Below are positions 4,551-9,686 of a DNA stretch of 9,686 nt, in pieces (position 1 is the first letter of the stretch; each line of letters begins with the position of its first letter). The stretch covers positions 1 through 9,686 of the forward strand of contig CALCEB010000271.1 in assembly GCA_937900045.1 (NCBI GenBank). Reading direction: 5' to 3'. The position numbers and the translations under genes were made by a program. Under the pieces are notes generated by a model. It searched no databases. It had not been told where the DNA came from and saw only the letters and a list, made by a program, of their open reading frames with translations. This DNA comes from an uncultured Acidobacteriota bacterium (lineage in GTDB: Bacteria > Acidobacteriota > Terriglobia > UBA7540).

Positions 4551-7500
4551 TCAGAATAGAAACTTGGCCACAAATTGGATGGTTCGTGGATTTCCCAAGA
4601 CAGAGGTTACTTGGCCAAAAGTCGTGTCGGTCATGCCGCCGTCCACATTCCCCAGGTTGACGCGGTTGAAAAGATTGAAGGCCTGGGCGCCAAACTCAAG
4701 GTTCAAATTTTCGTGTATCACAAACCGCCGGTCGAAGGAAAAGTCCACATCTGCCAAGCCCGGCCCTCTGAAGGTATTCCGGCCCAGGTTGCCTTCTTGC
4801 CCTTTCGGCGGCGCAAAGAACTGCGTGCCGAACTGTCCGCTGCCGGGGGGGAAGATGCCGGACAAGTATTGCTGCTCACCTGGGGTTCCACCCGCCAGCT
4901 TCACTGGCCCCGTCACGCTCGGCCGGTCCGGACTGTAGCCATCCAGGTTGTAATCACAATTCGGGAAGCCCGCCGCGCACACCACTGAAAAAGGCAAACC
5001 GGATTGCAGCGTGGTCACAGTACCGAGTTGCCAGTTGTTGAAAACGCGGCCGCGAAGGGTACCAGCTTGGAAACGGGTTGGGATGTCCCAAGTGAGCAGC
5101 CCGGCGACATGATGGCGGGCATCGAAGTCCGAGGGCGCGTAGTTCGACTGGATGTTCTGGAAGTTAGGAATCACGCATGCTCCCTGAGCCAGGATCGAGC
5201 AGAGATCGAAGGAGTGAGACCAGGTGTAGTAAGCCGAAAAAGTCATGCCGTGGCTGGCCGTGTGCCGCAGACCCATAGATAGAGCGTTGTAGTTGGAGTT
5301 TGCAACCGGCATGGAGAGCTCGATATCGGCAAAGTTGGGGTTGGGGCGTTTTAGCAAGCCGTTTACATTATCGAGAGGAACGCGATTGATGTCTGTGCTC
5401 AGATAGAAGTGACGGCCCACATCGCCGATATAATCAACTTCGGCGATGGTTTCATTAGTCAGGGCGTATTGCACGCCGAGGTTCCAGTTCTCGCTGTAAG
5501 CGTCTGGAAACTGGCGCGTCGTGCCGGTGACGGTGACGGGAATCAGGGTTTCGACGCCGTTGATGGGTGCCTCGATCCCGTTCGTGGGTGTCAGTTTAAC
5601 TTGGTTCAGCACCGGATTTTCCGGACAGTTCAGGTTGAAGGTGGAGGTTGCGTTACAAAGCCCATAGGCAATCGGCGTGCCGGTGGGAATGCCAAAGTTC
5701 GGCACTGCAAAGAGTGGTGGGTTTGTGCGGTTATTGGTGTAGACTTGATTCTCAGGCCGGTCATAGAAAATGCCGAAGCCACCCCGAAGAACAAACTTGC
5801 TCGCGAAATGTGGATTCCAAGCAAAGCCAAACCGAGGGGCAAGATTGTTCCAACGTGCGCTCTGGAACAAGTTCGGCACAACCTGCGCGCTGCCGCTGGC
5901 AAGCCGCTGCACAAAATCGTTGCCGGGACCGAAGATAAAGTTTTCCTGCTGCCCGTGCGCTTCATAGGGATTGCCGAAATAGTCCCAGCGGAGTCCAAGG
6001 TTCAGTGTCAAATTGGGAGTTGCTTTCCAGGCGTCGTTGACGAATGTATCGCTTTCCGTGCCACGGTAGCCCCGCACCTGACTGGTCGGCAGACCCGTGG
6101 AAGGATCAACGGCCTGGAAGGTGGAAGAAAAAGGTTTGTCCTGAGAAAAGTCAACGAGGTTGTTGAAGAAATAGTCTCCGCGCTGGTATATCCCGGTAAA
6201 GTTGGCGTTGTCCTCGAACCGCCGGTAACCAAACCCCACTTTCAAGGTGTGAGCCCCCTTGATCATCGTCACTATGTCATTCCATTCATAGGTGTTCTGG
6301 ACGAAGTCGCCGGGCGAGAATTCAAACCCGCCATTGCCACCCCAACCCCAAATGCCGTTCACCGTAACGCCCGGAACATCGAGAGCCGAGGGCGGATTGA
6401 GCACAGCGCCGTAAGGACGGTAGAAGCCGAGGCTTGATTCGTTAATGATGTTGCTGCTGAAGGTGTGAACTTCGTCCAGGTTCATGGTCAGACCGTTGCT
6501 GGGGCTCGTTCCGTTGAAACCCGGTCGCGGATCCTCAATCGCGGAGGTTTCCGTGGTGCGGTTGAGATAGAAAAATAGGTGGTCCTTCTGTTGGTTGAAA
6601 TAAAGATCCGGGCGCACCGTCCATTGCAAACCCGTCCGCGTCCCAAGCGGCGTGAAGGCGCCCGTCCCGACGGCGGGCATATTCGGCGAAAAGCCGAGCG
6701 CCTGCGCGGACTGGATGGTGGGATAAAAAAACCCGGGATTCGATTTGTAGTACTGGGCGAGCGTCTCAACATTGGACAGCGCAATATTGGGTTGCGGGCC
6801 GTAATTCTTGAGCAGCTTGGCGGCAATGGAGTTGGGGAACTGGCTCTGGACGAAGCTCGCAAATTGCGGCGTCTCAAACGCGAAGACTCCTGACGAGGCG
6901 CCGGAGGATTGAAGATCATCGATTGAGAAAAAGCCAAAGAGCCGGTCCTTGAGGATGGGGCCGCCAATGGTGCCGCCGAATTCATTCCGTCGGAAAGGAA
7001 AATAAGAACCTGGCGTGCTCTGGAAAACGTTGCGGGAGTCAATGCCGCTGTCCGTATGATACTCGAACAGATCGCCATGAAATTGATTGCTGCCACTCTT
7101 GGTTTCAACGTTGACTACCATGCCGGCATTGCCCCCGTAAGCCGCATCATAATTGTTAGTGGAAATACGCATTTCTGAAACCGAATCGGGAAGCGGCATG
7201 GCATTGGCTGTTCCACCCACCGGTGTTGCCGTGATGTTGCTGCCGTTCAATGTAAAGAGGTTGGACTCCGTGCTGCGGCCTCCGGCATTGACGGCGGGCG
7301 CAACGTTGCTGTTGAAAACGTCATTTGAAGTGTTCGGGCTGTTCTGTAGGGTTCCCGTTCCAGTAACGCCCGGAGCGACGGTGGTGAGGGAAAGAATAGC
7401 CTGCCCCATCATGGGAAGCACGGTCAGCGCGTTGGTGGGAACGATCTGTGAGAGGCTCGCCTCATTCAGGTTAAGGGCTGCTGGTGCTGCGTTCACCGTC

Positions 7501-7946
7501 ACCGTCTTGGTGGTCATGCCGAGTTTCAACTGCACGGAGAGTTGTTGGCTTTCCTGCGCGTGCAGCGGCACATTGTTTTGCTCGAGTGTCTCGAACCCTG
7601 ACGCCGAGACCGTTACGCTGTAGTTGCCCGGAAGCAGCGACGGAAAGGAATAGAAACCCCTGGAATTGGTGGTTGTCTTCAGACTGACAGCGGTGGCGGC
7701 ATTCGTGGCCGTGACGGTGGCATGCGCGATGATTGCGCCACTCGGGTCAGTGATAATGCCTGAGAGCGAAGATCCTGCCGTACCCTGCGCCCGGAGAATC
7801 TGGGGCAACACGAGTGGCATCAGAGCGAGGAACAATGGGACGGCGGCCCCAAGAGCCCTTCTCGGGCCTTTAAGCCGGACATGGGCTGGGAAGGGTCCCA
7901 TGCGCAGAAGACGCGAGTTTTTAGGCTTTGGGCAGCAGGGTTGCAT
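4551..7946 (-). CDS. TonB-dependent receptor, Oar-like, with N-terminal carboxypeptidase-regulatory domain
   Basis: This outer-membrane transporter has 1131 residues. After a long basic N-terminus a signal peptide runs to about residue 53 (hydrophobic stretch 32-50, then LRAQG). A carboxypeptidase-regulatory-like beta-sandwich covers about 56-142 (SLSGIITDPSGAIIAHATVT, GFYSFPSLLPGNYSVTVSASGF). A plug-like region covers about 160-283, with AGGRSTESNLFTLNG and the YDAAYGGNAGMVVNVETKSG stretch typical of the family. The beta-barrel occupies the rest, with AFNLFNRVNLGN near the end and FVAKFLF as C-terminus, whose last residue F is the usual barrel-assembly signal. The start is ATG 7946, because AGAGG lies eight bases upstream. 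A GTG at 7955 is in frame but overlaps that site. It would import a large ligand, probably a carbohydrate given the downstream glycosidase, using energy passed from TonB/ExbBD, which are not in this window. No clear TonB box was identified. Confidence 0.94.
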   Translation of the reverse strand: MQPCCPKPKNSRLLRMGPFPAHVRLKGPRRALGAAVPLFLALMPLVLPQILRAQGTAGSSLSGIITDPSGAIIAHATVTATNAATAVSLKTTTNSRGFYSFPSLLPGNYSVTVSASGFETLEQNNVPLHAQESQQLSVQLKLGMTTKTVTVNAAPAALNLNEASLSQIVPTNALTVLPMMGQAILSLTTVAPGVTGTGTLQNSPNTSNDVFNSNVAPAVNAGGRSTESNLFTLNGSNITATPVGGTANAMPLPDSVSEMRISTNNYDAAYGGNAGMVVNVETKSGSNQFHGDLFEYHTDSGIDSRNVFQSTPGSYFPFRRNEFGGTIGGPILKDRLFGFFSIDDLQSSGASSGVFAFETPQFASFVQSQFPNSIAAKLLKNYGPQPNIALSNVETLAQYYKSNPGFFYPTIQSAQALGFSPNMPAVGTGAFTPLGTRTGLQWTVRPDLYFNQQKDHLFFYLNRTTETSAIEDPRPGFNGTSPSNGLTMNLDEVHTFSSNIINESSLGFYRPYGAVLNPPSALDVPGVTVNGIWGWGGNGGFEFSPGDFVQNTYEWNDIVTMIKGAHTLKVGFGYRRFEDNANFTGIYQRGDYFFNNLVDFSQDKPFSSTFQAVDPSTGLPTSQVRGYRGTESDTFVNDAWKATPNLTLNLGLRWDYFGNPYEAHGQQENFIFGPGNDFVQRLASGSAQVVPNLFQSARWNNLAPRFGFAWNPHFASKFVLRGGFGIFYDRPENQVYTNNRTNPPLFAVPNFGIPTGTPIAYGLCNATSTFNLNCPENPVLNQVKLTPTNGIEAPINGVETLIPVTVTGTTRQFPDAYSENWNLGVQYALTNETIAEVDYIGDVGRHFYLSTDINRVPLDNVNGLLKRPNPNFADIELSMPVANSNYNALSMGLRHTASHGMTFSAYYTWSHSFDLCSILAQGACVIPNFQNIQSNYAPSDFDARHHVAGLLTWDIPTRFQAGTLRGRVFNNWQLGTVTTLQSGLPFSVVCAAGFPNCDYNLDGYSPDRPSVTGPVKLAGGTPGEQQYLSGIFPPGSGQFGTQFFAPPKGQEGNLGRNTFRGPGLADVDFSFDRRFVIHENLNLEFGAQAFNLFNRVNLGNVDGGMTDTTFGQVTSVLGNPRTIQFVAKFLF

Positions 7947-7961
7947 AATAGTCACCTCTTA
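7947..7961 (-). promoter_or_regulatory. Ribosome-binding site of receptor overlapping the TPR stop codon
   Basis: On the minus strand the TPR stop TAA (7961-7959) runs directly into AGAGG, followed by eight bases and the receptor ATG at 7946. The overlap fixes the receptor start at this ATG and suggests that ribosomes finishing the TPR gene help start the receptor, coupling the two products. Confidence 0.75.
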
Positions 7962-9662
7962 AGGATTAGCATCGGTCACAAGACGTTTCCCCTCACCGGA
8001 CGGGGGCTGATTCGCAAAAATTTGAATGAAGTACTTCCGCATTCGGCTGGGATTATTTCTGGCTTCGAGTTCCCGGAATGCCGCAAAGTCGCGAGCCGCG
8101 CCGCCGGCATCTCCTTTCATCCGGCGTGCCAGAGCCAGTTCGTAAACGTAGTGGGAGTTTTTCGGATCAAGCCGGTGTGCGGTCTCGAGAAAATTGATCG
8201 CCTGTGGCGCGCCGCCGCCCTTCAACCAGACCTGTCCGGCCAGCCCATAGGCCTCGGTGAACTTGGGATTCAAACGGATGGCTTCGAGCAAAGCGCTCCG
8301 CAGGCGGGTTGCGTCGCCAGAATTCTGGTGTCCCTCTTTGTAAAGCGCTCGTGCCAACAGATACTCCAGCCAGGCGTTGGGGGGGGCGGCCCGCTCCACT
8401 CCGTGTTCCAGTGCGGCGGCGGCAGTGTCATATTTCCCCTCCTGAATCCCAAGTATTCCGGTGGCCATGTAAGGCATCGGGTCATTGGGAGCCAACTTCT
8501 GCGCCGCAGCGAAGTCTGCTCGCGCATGGCCTGATTGGCTGCTGAAGGCATAAGCAATGCCCCTTTCGAGCAAGAGTTGATAAGCCGCCGGGTTTTCGGC
8601 CAGACCTTGCGTCAGGAGTTGCTCGCCGAGTTTGTAGTTGCGCAGTTTGAGCGCCAGGCGGGCGATGTCCAGGTAATTACTCCGATCGTGGGGATCGCGG
8701 TAAATTCCGCGGCGATAAGCATCGTAAGCCTGCTGAACCAGTGCGGGCAATTTGCCCCGGATGCCCTCTTCCTCGAGCGCGTTCCCAAGCAGGTTGAGGA
8801 CTTCCGCCGTTCCTTGGCCTGAGCCTACGAGTTGTTGAAGCGTATTTGCCGCCTGGCGGTCATCGCCGCTCTGATACGAGGTAAGCGCCAGATCGTAACC
8901 ATGAACGTAAGGGCTTGGAAAGTCCGCCGGGACTCGTGCGAGAACCGCCCCGGCGAACCGGTAATCACGGACCTCTGCCGCGTGGACGGCAATTGCAAAG
9001 AGCCCCTGGGGCGGAAGGCCGGCTTCTGGACCGATTTTCGAAAAGAAATCCTCCGCATCACGGACGTCACCTTTCTGAAGGCTGCATTCCGACGCCATCA
9101 GGGCCGCCACGGGCACGTGCGCTAATTCGTTTCCTGCTTGGGCAAAGGCTTTGAATGCCCCAACACAATCCCGTCCGGCAAAAAGAACCTGCCCAAAGTA
9201 AAGATTGCCCAGGGCGTCCTGCGGCTGCCGCTCGAGCGCTGACTGGAGTGCCGCATGGGCTTCGGACATACGATGCTCGTGCCAGAGCGTGACCCCCAGA
9301 TTGCGTTGTGCACGCCAGAAACTGGGATCCAGCGCAAGCGCCCTTTGGAAGAAATGTTCCGCTTCCGGCAGCCGGTTCCGAAGCAGGAACGAAGTGCCCT
9401 CGATGTTCTCAAGCTCTGGAGTCCAGACTTTGCGGCCACCTGCGCCATGCACTGCGGCGTCAACCGCATTCCAATTCTTTGCAACCAGCAACTGAACGAT
9501 TGCCGCGGGCGCTTCCGGGCCAACCAGCTTCACAATCTCAGTCAAGGGCACTTGCCGCAACGGTCGCGGCGAAGGCGTCGTGGTGTTGCTGCTGCCATGT
9601 GCGACGCCAACCTCTGTCAGCACGGCTAAGAAAAGGACGGTGGATTTTAAGAACGACGCCAT
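7959..9662 (-). CDS. Exported TPR-repeat protein, first gene of receptor operon
   Basis: This 567-residue protein is made mostly of tetratricopeptide repeats, helical pairs that bind other proteins. A signal peptide (about 1-23, FLKSTVLFLAVLTEVGVAHG) sends it to the periplasm or outer membrane. After a Pro/Thr-rich linker, TPR-like units are recognisable at about 82-115 (EAEHFFQRALALDP), 116-149, 150-183, 362-395 (ADFAAAQKLAPNDP), 396-424, 433-466 (ALLEAIRLNPKF), 467-500 (AINFLETAHRLDP) and 504-537; the middle is more divergent. No catalytic domain is seen. It lies 12 bases before the TonB receptor and is probably co-translated with it, so a role as its periplasmic partner is plausible but unproven. 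The start is taken at ATG 9662. An in-frame GTG at 9668 and an open frame to the window edge leave an upstream start possible, and no strong ribosome-binding site is visible in the 24 bases available. Confidence 0.88.
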   Translation of the reverse strand: MASFLKSTVLFLAVLTEVGVAHGSSNTTTPSPRPLRQVPLTEIVKLVGPEAPAAIVQLLVAKNWNAVDAAVHGAGGRKVWTPELENIEGTSFLLRNRLPEAEHFFQRALALDPSFWRAQRNLGVTLWHEHRMSEAHAALQSALERQPQDALGNLYFGQVLFAGRDCVGAFKAFAQAGNELAHVPVAALMASECSLQKGDVRDAEDFFSKIGPEAGLPPQGLFAIAVHAAEVRDYRFAGAVLARVPADFPSPYVHGYDLALTSYQSGDDRQAANTLQQLVGSGQGTAEVLNLLGNALEEEGIRGKLPALVQQAYDAYRRGIYRDPHDRSNYLDIARLALKLRNYKLGEQLLTQGLAENPAAYQLLLERGIAYAFSSQSGHARADFAAAQKLAPNDPMPYMATGILGIQEGKYDTAAAALEHGVERAAPPNAWLEYLLARALYKEGHQNSGDATRLRSALLEAIRLNPKFTEAYGLAGQVWLKGGGAPQAINFLETAHRLDPKNSHYVYELALARRMKGDAGGAARDFAAFRELEARNNPSRMRKYFIQIFANQPPSGEGKRLVTDANP

Positions 9663-9686
9663 GGACACTTTAAGACAGCCCCGGAT

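Noticed and set aside
5409..6437. 342-residue plus-strand reading frame
   Set aside because: It lies entirely antisense to the TonB receptor, whose frame shows clear family motifs throughout. It is a shadow of GC-biased codon use.
7881..8534. 217-residue plus-strand reading frame spanning the receptor/TPR junction
   Set aside because: It is antisense to both genes, with no recognisable domain. The junction is explained by the coupled stop and ribosome-binding site on the minus strand.

Overview
The window looks like a chromosomal accessory region of an Acidobacteriota bacterium, probably a soil or sediment member near the Bryobacterales/Solibacter group. The main reason is a very long TonB-dependent receptor with an N-terminal carboxypeptidase-regulatory-like domain, a type greatly expanded in that phylum. 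A Tat-exported glycosidase, a DUF1080 remnant and abundant palindromic repeats fit the same picture. Verrucomicrobiota is the main alternative. The assignment rests on protein recognition, not on a search.

Layout, right to left along the minus strand, which carries the native genes: (1) 9662-7959, an exported TPR-repeat protein whose 5' end lies 24 bases from the window edge. (2) 7946-4551, the outer-membrane receptor, 12 bases downstream and translationally linked to the TPR gene because its Shine-Dalgarno overlaps the TPR stop codon. (3) 4550-4085, a 466-base spacer without a convincing gene but packed with inverted repeats: a 12-bp-arm hairpin with a competing third arm, a 7-bp hairpin and a 51-base three-way-junction palindrome. 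(4) 4084-1691, a Tat-signal protein with an (alpha/alpha)6-barrel glycosidase-like domain related to GH63/mannosylglycerate-hydrolase-like enzymes. (5) 1690-1474, a spacer with another palindromic repeat and a possible promoter. (6) 1473-1286, the first part of a secreted DUF1080 (3-keto-disaccharide hydrolase-like) gene that carries a one-base frameshift and is then cut off by an insertion sequence. (7) 1285-1 on the plus strand, the right part of an ISL3-family insertion sequence with an apparently intact DDE transposase. Its left end is outside the window.

The native genes read as one carbohydrate acquisition locus. The receptor would bring an oligosaccharide or glycoconjugate across the outer membrane, the periplasmic TPR protein could act as partner or scaffold, the Tat-exported glycosidase would cleave the sugar, and the DUF1080 protein would have handled a glycoside or keto-sugar. 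That last gene is broken here in two ways. The substrate cannot be read from the sequence. No defence system, CRISPR array, RNA gene or prophage was found. The most unusual material is non-coding: several palindromes of different kinds, one of which appears to lie inside the glycosidase reading frame, and an IS end that abuts a perfect palindrome.
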